A DNA stretch of 64,000 nucleotides from positions 1 through 64,000 of the forward strand of contig NZ_NGFO01000001.1 of the NCBI RefSeq assembly GCF_002149015.1, in the 5' to 3' direction. Below the pieces are notes generated by a model. The model had not been told where the DNA came from, made no database searches, and saw nothing but the letters and a program-made list of their open reading frames with translations. Both the position numbers and the translations under genes were made by a program. This stretch comes from Gordonia lacunae. Its GTDB lineage: Bacteria; Actinomycetota; Actinomycetes; Mycobacteriales; Mycobacteriaceae. Positions 34,592 through 42,166 of this stretch are shown here, one piece after another; within the stretch, counting starts at the first letter, position 1; each line of letters begins with the position of its first letter.

Positions 34592-36034
34592 ATGACCGAC
34601 AAACACGTCGCCGACGCGGGCGACACCGCCTCAGCGGACACCGGGACCGGCTCCGGCACCGGGGCCGGGGGTGGGCACACACCGCTGCGCCGCGCCATCA
34701 CCGGCAAGTTGCTGTTCCTGTTCATCCTGGGCGACGTCCTCGGCGCGGGGATCTATGCGCTCGTCGGCGAGGTCGCCGGGGAGGTCGGCGGGGCGATCTG
34801 GGTGCCGCTGGCCCTGGCCCTGGCGCTGGCGATGCTGACCGCGGCGTCGTACGCCGAGCTCGTCACCAAGTACCCGCGGGCCGGTGGGGCCGCGGTGTTC
34901 GCGCGGCACGCCTACCGCCATCCCCTCGTCTCGTTCCTCGTCGGCTTCTGCATGCTGGCCGCCGGGGTGACGAGCGCCGCCGGACTCGCACTCGCCTTCG
35001 CGGGCGACTACCTGCAGGTATTCCTCGACGTACCCACCACCGTGGCGGCCCTGGTGTTCCTGCTCGCGGTCGCGGCGCTCAACGCCCGCGGGATCAGAGA
35101 GTCCCTCCGCGCCAACGTGGTGATGACCATCGTGGAGGTCTCCGGACTCGTCCTCGTCGTCGTGTTGGCGGGCATCGTGCTGGGGCGTGGTGACGGTGAG
35201 CCGCAGCGGGTGCTGGAGTTCACCGACGAGACCACACCGGCGCTGGCGGTGCTGGGCGCGGCGTTGCTGGCCTACTACTCGTTCGTCGGGTTCGAGACCT
35301 CGGCGAACATGGCCGAGGAGGTTCGCGACGTGCGTCGGGTGTACCCGAAGGCGCTGTTCGGTGCGCTGCTCGCCGCCGGCGTCGTGTACGTCCTCGTCGG
35401 CCTGGCGGTGTCGGTGGTCGCAGCACCCGAGCGGCTGGTGGAGTCGTCGGGTCCGCTGCTGGAGGTCGTCTCCATCGCCGACGTCGGGATACCCGACCAG
35501 TTGTTCTCCCTGATCGCGCTGATCGCCGTCGCGAACGGCGCGCTGCTCACCATGATCATGGCGTCACGCCTGACCTTCGGCATGGCCCGGGACGGGCTGC
35601 TCCCGGGGACGCTGGCGAAGGTGCTGCCCGGTCGGCGCACGCCGTGGACGGCGATCGTGGCCACCACCGCCGTCGCGATGATCCTCTCGGCGACGGGTAC
35701 GGTCGCGGCGCTCGCGGAGACCGTGGTGCTCCTGTTGCTGTTCGTCTTCGTCAGCACCAACGTCGCGGTGCTGGTGCTGCGCCGTGATCGGACGGACACC
35801 GACCACTTCCGGGCCCCGACGATCGTTCCGGTACTCGCGGTGATCTCCTGCATCGTGCTGATGACACAGCAGAGCGCGTCGACCTGGTTGCGTGCGGGCA
35901 TCCTCATCGTCGTCGGGTTGGCGCTCTATCTCCTCGCGCGGGTCACCGGGTCGGGTGGACGACCGGACGGTCAAGACGAGAGCGAGACCGTCGAGGACGA
36001 GAGTGTCGACGGCAACTCCGAGCGGCTCACCTGA
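34592..36034 (+). CDS. APC family amino acid permease
   Basis: A 480-residue transporter with twelve predicted TM helices. GKLLFLFILGDVLGAGIYAL is the TM1 substrate-binding segment with the G-x-G-I motif, and YSFVGFETSANMAEEVRDVR is the conserved TM6-loop signature of the amino acid-polyamine-organocation superfamily. ASRLTFGMARDGLLP follows in the later loop. A Gly/Thr-rich N-terminus and an acidic C-terminus (DESETVEDESVDGNSERLT) are cytosolic. The substrate is not identifiable. ATG 34592 is selected over the upstream GTG-rich frame. It is divergent from the LCP gene and convergent with the MpaB gene, separated from the latter by a strong hairpin. Confidence 0.88.
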   Translation: MTDKHVADAGDTASADTGTGSGTGAGGGHTPLRRAITGKLLFLFILGDVLGAGIYALVGEVAGEVGGAIWVPLALALALAMLTAASYAELVTKYPRAGGAAVFARHAYRHPLVSFLVGFCMLAAGVTSAAGLALAFAGDYLQVFLDVPTTVAALVFLLAVAALNARGIRESLRANVVMTIVEVSGLVLVVVLAGIVLGRGDGEPQRVLEFTDETTPALAVLGAALLAYYSFVGFETSANMAEEVRDVRRVYPKALFGALLAAGVVYVLVGLAVSVVAAPERLVESSGPLLEVVSIADVGIPDQLFSLIALIAVANGALLTMIMASRLTFGMARDGLLPGTLAKVLPGRRTPWTAIVATTAVAMILSATGTVAALAETVVLLLLFVFVSTNVAVLVLRRDRTDTDHFRAPTIVPVLAVISCIVLMTQQSASTWLRAGILIVVGLALYLLARVTGSGGRPDGQDESETVEDESVDGNSERLT

Positions 36035-36107
36035 CGCGGATGGTGCTCGTGTGGTGCCCATTTCGGCATCTCGGGTCGGCGGACAGGGGTGCAGGCCGAG
36101 GCCCGTG

Positions 36108-36158
36108 GGATCCGTATGACGTCGAGCCCGGAATCCGGGCACGACGTCATACGGGTCC
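36108..36158. terminator. Strong bidirectional hairpin between convergent genes
   Basis: CCGTATGACGTC (36112-36123) and GACGTCATACGG (36143-36154) are perfectly complementary. After a 2-base mismatch the stem continues as GCCCGGA/TCCGGGC (36126-36132 and 36134-36140), leaving almost no loop. Outside, GGAT/GTCC extends the stem with one mismatch. As DNA it is a near-perfect 51-bp palindrome. It lies between the APC permease and the MpaB-type oxygenase genes, so bidirectional termination is likely. Confidence 0.7.
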
Positions 36159-36226
36159 GGCGCCGCCGGTTCCGAGGCCCAGACCGCGTCACGACGACGC
36201 CGCGAACGACAGCCCCGATGCGACGA

Positions 36227-37474
36227 TCAGCGCTCCGCGAGCGTCCCGATCTGCGGTGCGTCGGGGCCGAAGTGGCGGAAGAGGGCTCGGCGTCGTGCGC
36301 GGGCGCCGGTCCATTCCAGATAGCGCGGGCCGACCGGTGTCCGAGCGATCACCTGGTAGGTGAGGGTGTTGCGCACCCACGCGAGCCCGAAGGCCCATGG
36401 CAGGGCCGGTCGCAGACCGAGGTCGCGCATGCCGCGCACCCCGAGAAAGCCCTGCAGCATGCTGACCAGGCGCGCTCGGGTGTAGCGGGCGGCCACGCGG
36501 GGGAGCAGGCGGTAGTGCAGGCGACTCTGGGCGTCGACGATCGCCGTGGTGAGCGCCGCGCCGGCGTCGGTCACGTCGTGTTGCGCCAGCAGGACGGCGT
36601 AGCTCAGCTGATGCTGGTCGTGTTCGGAGTCGAAGAGCCAGTCGTCGTCGACGCCGATCAGCCACCCGACGTATTTCCACAGGTGCATGAGGGCGCGGGA
36701 GTCGTCGCGACTCACCGGGACGCCGAGGGCGCGGACCCCCATCATCAGAGCGCCGCTGAAGAGGTTGAGGGTGGCGGCGAGGTCGGACTGGTTGATCGGC
36801 AGACCCCATTGGTCGCTGTCCCAGCGACCGTTGTGCTCGTACCGCTCGTTGACCAGGGCATGCATGAGGCGCACGTGAACGGTGAGTCGCCAGCCCTCGC
36901 CGTCGCGTGCCATCCCACCTGGTTCGCCGACCGCGATGGCCCACGTCTGTGTTTCGCCGAGTCGTCGGATGACCGTGTTCCCGGTGAGTCCGCCGGTCGC
37001 GACCAAGAGGTCGGCGGGTCCGCCGAAGCGGTAGCCGCCGATCAGGGAGAGCTGTAGCAGGACGTCGTTGGCGTTCTGGCCGAAACGTCGGTAGACGGCG
37101 GCGCCGCGGTCGCAGAGGTCGGGATCGACCCAGTCCGGCGTGTTCTCGACCAGTGCGAAGAAGTCGCGAAGCGCAGCCGGGGCGTCGGACGGCAGGTCGC
37201 CGGCCAGCGCCTGCTCGAACTGGCGCATCGTCACCCGCCCGTCGACGTCTCGCGGGAGGCGCATGGCCCGGACCAGCGCCGCGGCGGGTTCGTCCCGGGT
37301 GCGCAACCGACGTCCGAGCTGCGCGAGCTCGTCGTCGCTGGGTTCGCGGAGGCGGTTGTAGACCTTCAGGAGCTTGCCGATGCGGCGGCCGCGGGACTCG
37401 GCGGCCCGGTGGCGTCGCGGGAAGGAGAGGCTCGCCGGCTCGGCGGTCGGGCCGGGCGGCACATCGACGGTCAT
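36227..37474 (-). CDS. Oxygenase MpaB family protein (DUF2236; latex-clearing-protein-like)
   Basis: A 415-residue protein of the MpaB/Lcp rubber-oxygenase family. Diagnostic pieces are YRRFGQNANDVLLQLSLIGG, the VRLMHALVNERY segment where the haem-ligand His lies in Lcp enzymes, GLPINQSDLAATLNLFSGAL and ALMHLWKYVGWLIGVDDDWL. Lcp proteins are b-type haem dioxygenases cleaving polyisoprene and are known in Gordonia. Those are secreted, whereas this one has no signal or Tat sequence, so a cytosolic oxygenase on another substrate is more likely. A tandem 21-bp repeat array lies directly upstream of the ATG at 37474. Confidence 0.8.
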   Translation of the reverse strand: MTVDVPPGPTAEPASLSFPRRHRAAESRGRRIGKLLKVYNRLREPSDDELAQLGRRLRTRDEPAAALVRAMRLPRDVDGRVTMRQFEQALAGDLPSDAPAALRDFFALVENTPDWVDPDLCDRGAAVYRRFGQNANDVLLQLSLIGGYRFGGPADLLVATGGLTGNTVIRRLGETQTWAIAVGEPGGMARDGEGWRLTVHVRLMHALVNERYEHNGRWDSDQWGLPINQSDLAATLNLFSGALMMGVRALGVPVSRDDSRALMHLWKYVGWLIGVDDDWLFDSEHDQHQLSYAVLLAQHDVTDAGAALTTAIVDAQSRLHYRLLPRVAARYTRARLVSMLQGFLGVRGMRDLGLRPALPWAFGLAWVRNTLTYQVIARTPVGPRYLEWTGARARRRALFRHFGPDAPQIGTLAER

Positions 37475-37524
37475 GAGACGAATCTAGCGAATCATCTCAC
37501 TGGGTTCAACGGTGGCCGGATGGG

Positions 37525-37643
37525 GCGCACGGTCGACGGAAAGCGGCGCCCAGTCGACGAAAGCGACGCACGGTCGACGGAAACGGACGCACGGTCGACG
37601 GAAACGGACGCACGGTCGACGGAAAGCGACGCACAGTCGACGG
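37525..37643 (+). repeat. Six tandem ~21-bp repeats upstream of the MpaB gene
   Basis: Units start at 37525, 37546, 37566, 37587, 37608 and 37629. The consensus is ACGCACGGTCGACGGAAACG plus G, each containing the palindrome GTCGAC; the second unit is 20 bp and the last is partial. The array lies between the MpaB gene start and the CPBP gene end (both minus strand) and could influence MpaB transcription. Confidence 0.85.
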
Positions 37644-37658
37644 TCTGTCGGGGTCCGG

Positions 37659-38456
37659 TCACCCGACCCAGGAGAGATGGTCCCGCAGCAGTCCGTATCC
37701 GACGAAGGCGACCACATCGATGACCGCATGGGCGATGACGAGCGGCCAGACGCGCCCGCTGACCTGGTAGAAGCGGCCGTAGACGACGCCCATGGCCAGG
37801 TTGCCGATGCCGGCGCCGAAGCCCTGGTAGAGGTGATAACCGCCGCGGAGGAGCGCACTGGCGGCGAGGGATGCGCCGTCGGACGCCCCGAGCTGGCGCA
37901 AGCGGGTGATGAAGTAGGCGACCACGACGATCTCCTCGGCGGCGGCGTTGCCGATCGCGATCAGCACGAGAACCGGCCACTCCCACCAGGTGTCGGCCTG
38001 GCTGGGCACGAGACTCGCATTGAGGCCGAGGGCTCGGGCCGCGGCGACGAGCGCCAGTCCGGGCAGGCCGATGATTGCGGCGAGAACCATCCCGGCGGGG
38101 ACGTCGCGGCGCGGAGTCCACCGGCCCAGTCCAACGCGTGAGAGCCCGATTCCGCTGCGCCACAACAGATACACGCCCAGGGCGGCGATGGCGAACAGAC
38201 GGAGCCCGCTCATGATCTGCCGGATGGCGTCGATGAGGCCGAGGTCGGAGCGGCTGGGGTTGAGGGCGACGGTCGTCTCGCCGATGCCGCCGGCAAGCTG
38301 TGCCTCGAGCAGGGCGAGGGCCGCCGACAGGGCCGAGAACGCGAACGTCAGGGTCCCGACGATGACCAGCTCGACGATGATGCCGCGTCGTTCGATCCGA
38401 TCGGTGACGACCGGGATGCCGTGCGGGGACGGCTTCAGGTACTCGCGCAAGGCCAT
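37659..38456 (-). CDS. CPBP family intramembrane glutamic endopeptidase
   Basis: A 265-residue membrane protein with about seven TM helices. The CPBP (CAAX-protease and bacteriocin-processing) motifs are all visible: motif 1 is NAAAEEIVVVAYFITRL with the catalytic Glu pair, motif 2 is RGGYHLYQG with His, and motif 3 is IAHAVIDVVAFVG. Family members are intramembrane proteases or scaffold proteins (Rce1, Abi); the substrate here is unknown. ATG 38456 is the start. The 21-bp repeat array begins 16 bases beyond its stop. Confidence 0.85.
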   Translation of the reverse strand: MALREYLKPSPHGIPVVTDRIERRGIIVELVIVGTLTFAFSALSAALALLEAQLAGGIGETTVALNPSRSDLGLIDAIRQIMSGLRLFAIAALGVYLLWRSGIGLSRVGLGRWTPRRDVPAGMVLAAIIGLPGLALVAAARALGLNASLVPSQADTWWEWPVLVLIAIGNAAAEEIVVVAYFITRLRQLGASDGASLAASALLRGGYHLYQGFGAGIGNLAMGVVYGRFYQVSGRVWPLVIAHAVIDVVAFVGYGLLRDHLSWVG

Positions 38457-38528
38457 GCGGGTCAGCCTAGGACCCCGCGATCCGGGGAGTTGATTCGTCG
38501 ATTGCGCGCTGGTGCTGAGAAACGCGGG

Positions 38529-39281
38529 TCAGTCGGGCATCGAGTTCAGGAACGGGCAGCCCGCGAGGTTGCGCAGCGCGCGGGAGAGTTCGAACACGTC
38601 CGACACCGGGCGGGCGAAGGGGAGCCGGACGTCGGAGTCGCCCTCGAGTCCCTCGATGCGGAAGCGGATGCCGAAGCGATCGAGGCCGAGCGGCCGCACG
38701 CGTCCGGTCCGCAGGTCGGCGGGGAGCTTGCGGACGAGCTGCCCGACGATGTCGGCGTGGTCGGTGTCGAGGTGCTCGAGCCAGCTGCCCTCGTGCTCCC
38801 AGAACGGGTCGGGGTCGGCGTCGGCGAGTTCGGTGGCCGGGACAGAGGCCGCACCGGCCGACGACGCGATGACCGCGGTGTCGACCTGCAGGCGCAGCAT
38901 CGAGGCGCCGTGACCGATGTCGAGCAGCCCGTCGTCGGGGTGTTCGGCCGCGATCTCGATGGCCAGGTCTCGTTCCAGATCGCGGGGGACCTCGTGCAGG
39001 GTGCCGTTCAGCCAGATCACCGAGCGCACCCGTTCGCGCAGGTCGATGGGCGCCCAGTCGGTCACCTCGAGCATGGCGGGCACACCCTCCGCCTCGTCGA
39101 CCGCCCGCATGGCGTCGCCGGCGGTCGGGACGAGGACGAATGCCTGGGACTCGAAGAGGTGGACGACGTCGATCGGGGTGGCGTCGGCACCCTCGATGGC
39201 CAGGATGGCGGAACCGACCCGACGACAGGCCGTCTGGATCATCTCGGCTTCCGTCGGGCGGTCGGTCGTCGTTCTCGTCAT
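38529..39281 (-). CDS. DUF2470 domain protein (haem/iron-related), IdeR-controlled
   Basis: A 250-residue soluble protein. The N-terminal half (about residues 10-120) has a split-barrel-like pattern (FVLVPTAGDAMRAVDEAEGV, RVRSVIWLNGTLHEVP). The C-terminal half is DUF2470, seen in DTDHADIVGQLVRKLPADLR and VRPLGLDRFGIRFRIEG, ending RLPFARPVSDVFELSRAL. DUF2470 is found at the end of HugZ/HutZ-type haem-utilisation proteins. M. tuberculosis Rv3839, at the same position next to pheA, is reported to be repressed by IdeR; here a 15/19 iron box lies 40 bases upstream of the ATG at 39281. A role in haem-iron acquisition or handling under iron starvation is inferred. Confidence 0.82.
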   Translation of the reverse strand: MTRTTTDRPTEAEMIQTACRRVGSAILAIEGADATPIDVVHLFESQAFVLVPTAGDAMRAVDEAEGVPAMLEVTDWAPIDLRERVRSVIWLNGTLHEVPRDLERDLAIEIAAEHPDDGLLDIGHGASMLRLQVDTAVIASSAGAASVPATELADADPDPFWEHEGSWLEHLDTDHADIVGQLVRKLPADLRTGRVRPLGLDRFGIRFRIEGLEGDSDVRLPFARPVSDVFELSRALRNLAGCPFLNSMPD

Positions 39282-39321
39282 GACAGTCTCTCCGGTCGGC
39301 GTCGCGGGACGCGGGTCGTTG

Positions 39322-39340
39322 AAAGGTAACCCTAACCTAA
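39322..39340 (-). promoter_or_regulatory. IdeR/DtxR iron box
   Basis: On the minus strand the site reads TTAGGTTAGGGTTACCTTT, matching 15 of 19 positions of the canonical TTAGGTTAGGCTAACCTAA, with the left ten bases identical. It lies 41-59 bases upstream of the DUF2470 gene start, the right place for repression by iron-loaded IdeR. Confidence 0.8.
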
Positions 39341-39438
39341 ATTCCCGGGCCGGATGCGTCAATGGTTTCGACACTCCTGCGTAGGGCCTGGGACACATGC
39401 GTGAAAGGGTCTCGGCCGGCTTGTTCCACTAGGCTCGT

Positions 39439-40407
39439 GTGGTGCCTGTGATCGCTTACTTCGGCCCGCCCGGAACCTTCACCGAGATGGCACTCGATGC
39501 GGTTCTCGCCGCACACCAGCCCAGCGCCGGCCTCGACCTGACAGGCGAGATCGAGCGGGTCGCCGCGTCGAGTCCCGCCGCCACCATCGCCATGATCCGC
39601 AGCGGGGCGGCCGACTACGGCTGTGTGCCGATCGAGAGTTCGATGGAGGGTTCGGTGCCCGCCACGATGGATGCGCTGGTGCCGTCCGCGGGCGATGCCG
39701 GCCACGGGCGCGTGCAGGCCTTCGCCGAGACCGTGCTGGACATCTCGTTCGCGATCGCGGCGGTCACGCCGTTGCCGGCCGCAGAGGTCCGCACCATCGC
39801 CGCCTATCCGGTTGCGTCCGCGCAGGTGCGACGTCGGGTGGGCGAGTTGTTCCCGAATGCCGAGTTCGTCATCTCGAGCTCCAATGCCGCTGCCGCGCAG
39901 GATGTCGCGGCCGGCACGGCGGATGCCGCGGTCACCACCGGACTGGCGGCGCGCCTGTCCGGACTCGTCGTGCTCGCCGACGGCGTCGCCGACGCGCGGG
40001 AGGCGACCACGCGCTTCCTCCTGCTCGGCAAGCCCGGGGTCCCGTCGCCCCGCACCGGCGCCGACCGGACGTCGGTCATTCTCGACCTGTCGAACGAGCC
40101 GGGCAGCCTGATGGCGGCGATGAACGAATTCGCCTCGCGTGGAATCGACCTCACACGTATCGAGTCGCGCCCGCAGCGTGACGAGGCCCAGGGGCGCAGC
40201 ATCGCCGGACGGTACCGGTTCTTCCTCGACGCCGTCGGTCACATCGACGACGCGGCCGTCGCCGAAGCGCTTGCCGCCCTACATCGTCGGTGCGAGCGCG
40301 TGGTGTTCCTCGGGTCGTGGCCCGCGGTGCGCACCACCGGCTCCGCGCCACCTGATCACACCGAGTCGCTCGCCTGGGTCGACTCGATGCGCCGAGGGGA
40401 CAAGTGA
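39439..40407 (+). CDS. pheA: Prephenate dehydratase
   Basis: A 322-residue prephenate dehydratase converting prephenate to phenylpyruvate in phenylalanine synthesis. The catalytic domain has IAYFGPPGTFTEMALDAV, CVPIESSMEGSVPATMD, ISSSNAAAAQDVAAG and the signature Thr-Arg-Phe in ATTRFLLLG. An ACT regulatory domain follows from about residue 213 (SVILDLSNEPGSLMAAMNEF then RGIDLTRIESRP) for feedback by phenylalanine. Two tandem GTG codons (39439, 39442) can start. The stop overlaps the start of the phosphatase gene, the same pheA-phosphoglycerate-mutase order as M. tuberculosis Rv3838c-Rv3837c. Confidence 0.95.
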   Translation: MVPVIAYFGPPGTFTEMALDAVLAAHQPSAGLDLTGEIERVAASSPAATIAMIRSGAADYGCVPIESSMEGSVPATMDALVPSAGDAGHGRVQAFAETVLDISFAIAAVTPLPAAEVRTIAAYPVASAQVRRRVGELFPNAEFVISSSNAAAAQDVAAGTADAAVTTGLAARLSGLVVLADGVADAREATTRFLLLGKPGVPSPRTGADRTSVILDLSNEPGSLMAAMNEFASRGIDLTRIESRPQRDEAQGRSIAGRYRFFLDAVGHIDDAAVAEALAALHRRCERVVFLGSWPAVRTTGSAPPDHTESLAWVDSMRRGDK

Positions 40408-41066
40408 TGGCGCGCCTGCATCTGGTCCGGCACGGCGAGACCACCTCGAATGTCATGCGCCGCCTCGACACCGCCCTGCCCGGTGCTGCGCTCACCGATT
40501 TCGGTGCGCGACAGGGTGTTCGATTCGGCTTGGAGAACGCTCCGGAACATCACGCGGTCTTGCTCAGTTCGCGTGCACTCCGCGCACGCCAGACCGCCGA
40601 ACTGATCGGTTCGGTGTGGGATGTGGAGACCGCGGCCGTCGACGGTGTGCACGAGGTGCAGGCCGGCGATCTCGAGGACCGTACCGACCGCGAGTCCTAT
40701 GAGGTCTTCCAGGACATCATGCACCGCTGGCACGACGGCGATCTCGACGCACGCATCCCGGGCGGCGAATCCCTGGCGATGGTCTACGACCGCTATCTGC
40801 CGACGGTCGAGGACCTGGCCGACATGTACCTCACCGGACCGGATCAGCGCGATGTGTTCCTGGTGAGTCACGGTGCGGCCATTCGCCTGATCGCTGCACG
40901 GCTGGCCGGGATCGACTCCCGGTTCGCCGCGGCGACCCACCTGGGCAACACCGGTTCCATCGAACTGGAGTACTCCGAAGGGTTGTGGGTGTGCCGGCGT
41001 TGGGGTGCCGCGACGGCCCCGTTCGAGGTCGTCGACGAGCCGCTCGTCGATGAACCGATGGGCTGA
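40407..41066 (+). CDS. Histidine phosphatase (phosphoglycerate-mutase-like) protein
   Basis: A 219-residue member of the histidine phosphatase superfamily. LHLVRHGETTSN carries the phosphorylated His in RHG, SSRALRARQTAELIGS the second Arg, DLEDRTDRES the proton-donor acid region and VFLVSHGAAIRLIAARLAG the second His. True phosphoglycerate mutase motifs are incomplete, so a phosphatase of unknown substrate is more likely. ATG 40407 is used; a GTG at 40404 is also possible, and either overlaps the pheA stop, so the two are co-translated. A repeat element starts 42 bases after the stop. Confidence 0.85.
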   Translation: MARLHLVRHGETTSNVMRRLDTALPGAALTDFGARQGVRFGLENAPEHHAVLLSSRALRARQTAELIGSVWDVETAAVDGVHEVQAGDLEDRTDRESYEVFQDIMHRWHDGDLDARIPGGESLAMVYDRYLPTVEDLADMYLTGPDQRDVFLVSHGAAIRLIAARLAGIDSRFAAATHLGNTGSIELEYSEGLWVCRRWGAATAPFEVVDEPLVDEPMG

Positions 41067-41107
41067 GGGCGTCCCTCCGCTCCGTGAAGGGCCGGCGTCA
41101 CTCCGTT

Positions 41108-41207
41108 CCCTGAGGAGCGAGCTTGCGAGCGTCTCGAAGGGTCTCGCAACCTCGGTCGCCGGACCCTTCGTGACGCGCCCTCCGCAAGCTCCGGGCGCTC
41201 CTCAGGG
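41108..41207. repeat. Dispersed inverted-repeat element (100 bp)
   Basis: Bounded by CCCTGAGGAGCG at 41108 and CGCTCCTCAGGG ending at 41207, perfect 12-bp ends. Inner parts include GAGCTTGCGAGCGTCTCGAA and ACCCTTCGTGACGCGCCCTC, with CTCGAAGGGT pairing imperfectly to ACCCTTCGTG. It lies between the convergent phosphatase and hemerythrin genes. Confidence 0.85.
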
Positions 41208-41216
41208 GGCAGGGGG

Positions 41217-41717
41217 CTACTTGATGATGGCGTCGACCGTCTTCTTCAACGCCGACGGTTGCGACGGCCGGCGAGGAGCCTTCTCCCGGCGGCGTAGCAT
41301 CTCCTCACCGATCTCGCGGAGCTCCTTGCGGCTCAGCGCTTCTCGGACCTTCGGGAACCACTCGTCCTCTTCCTCTTCGATGTGGTGCTCCACGTTCTCG
41401 ATGAGGACGGTGGTCTTGGCGTCGAACCGCTCGGCGTCCGGCGAAAGGGCGGCCAGCTCGACGACGAGGACATCGGCGACGTGGTGCTCCTCGTAGGACT
41501 CGAGGATGTCGTCCTCGAGCTCGGGGACGCGCTTGCGGATCTCCGGGTACATCACCTCGTTCTCGATGTAGGTGTGCACGGTGAGGGCCTCGATGATCTT
41601 GTCGACGATCTTGCCCTTGGTCTTGACGGCGTTGTCGCCCTGCGACTTGAAGTCGCGGAACAGTTTGCGGATCTCCTTGTGTTCATCACGGAGGATGACG
41701 ATGGCGTCTGAGGACAT
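41217..41717 (-). CDS. Hemerythrin (HHE) domain protein
   Basis: A 166-residue all-helical protein with the di-iron hemerythrin pattern: His in ILRDEHKEIRKLFRDF, HTYIENEVMYPEIRK, SYEEHHVADVLVVELAAL and NVEHHIEEEEDEWFP. Such proteins bind oxygen, nitric oxide or peroxide through a di-iron site; several mycobacterial members act in hydrogen peroxide or NO response. A basic C-terminal tail (RRREKAPRRPSQPSALKKTV) is unusual and may bind nucleic acid or membrane. ATG 41717 is selected. The gene lies inside the otherwise conserved pheA-serS block. Confidence 0.88.
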   Translation of the reverse strand: MSSDAIVILRDEHKEIRKLFRDFKSQGDNAVKTKGKIVDKIIEALTVHTYIENEVMYPEIRKRVPELEDDILESYEEHHVADVLVVELAALSPDAERFDAKTTVLIENVEHHIEEEEDEWFPKVREALSRKELREIGEEMLRRREKAPRRPSQPSALKKTVDAIIK

Positions 41718-41812
41718 GGATGTACTCCTGAGATAGAGGGCTGCTCGATCTGCTACCCCTCGTACCGCGTTCCGTCGCAGGTCAAACATCGAACCCGCCG
41801 AATCCGCCGCAA

Positions 41813-42163
41813 CTAACCCCAGCCGTTGGCGTGCAACCACTCGTCGTCGATGCCGAAGTGGTGCGCGATCTCGTGGACGACGGTGACCGCGACCTCGTGG
41901 ACGACCTCCTCCCGCGAGTGACACATCGCGAGGATGGGATCACGGTAGATGGTGATGGTGTCCGGCAGGAAACCGCCGTAGTCGCTGGTCCGCATCGTCA
42001 GTGCGACACCGTGATACAGGCCGAGGATGCCCGGCTCCTCGGGGTTGAACGGCTCGACGAGGATGACCACGTTGTTCATCGCGTCGGTCAGATCGGTCGG
42101 GATGGTGTCCAGGGCGTCGGACACCAGCCCGTCGAACTCGTCGTCGGACATCGGAACGGACAT
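41813..42163 (-). CDS. Small zincin-like metallopeptidase (Rv3836 type)
   Basis: A 116-residue protein with the zinc motif VVHEIAHHFGIDD (HExxH plus a downstream His/Asp). It belongs to the small metallopeptidase family typified by Rv3836 of M. tuberculosis and MtfA/minimal-gluzincin structures. Upstream segments PFNPEEPGILGLYHGVAL and PDTITIYRDPILAMC are conserved in the family. Substrate and role are unknown. It lies three bases downstream of the septum-formation gene on the same strand; the pair matches Rv3835-Rv3836, which suggests a shared envelope or division role. Confidence 0.85.
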   Translation of the reverse strand: MSVPMSDDEFDGLVSDALDTIPTDLTDAMNNVVILVEPFNPEEPGILGLYHGVALTMRTSDYGGFLPDTITIYRDPILAMCHSREEVVHEVAVTVVHEIAHHFGIDDEWLHANGWG

Positions 42164-42166
42164 CGC

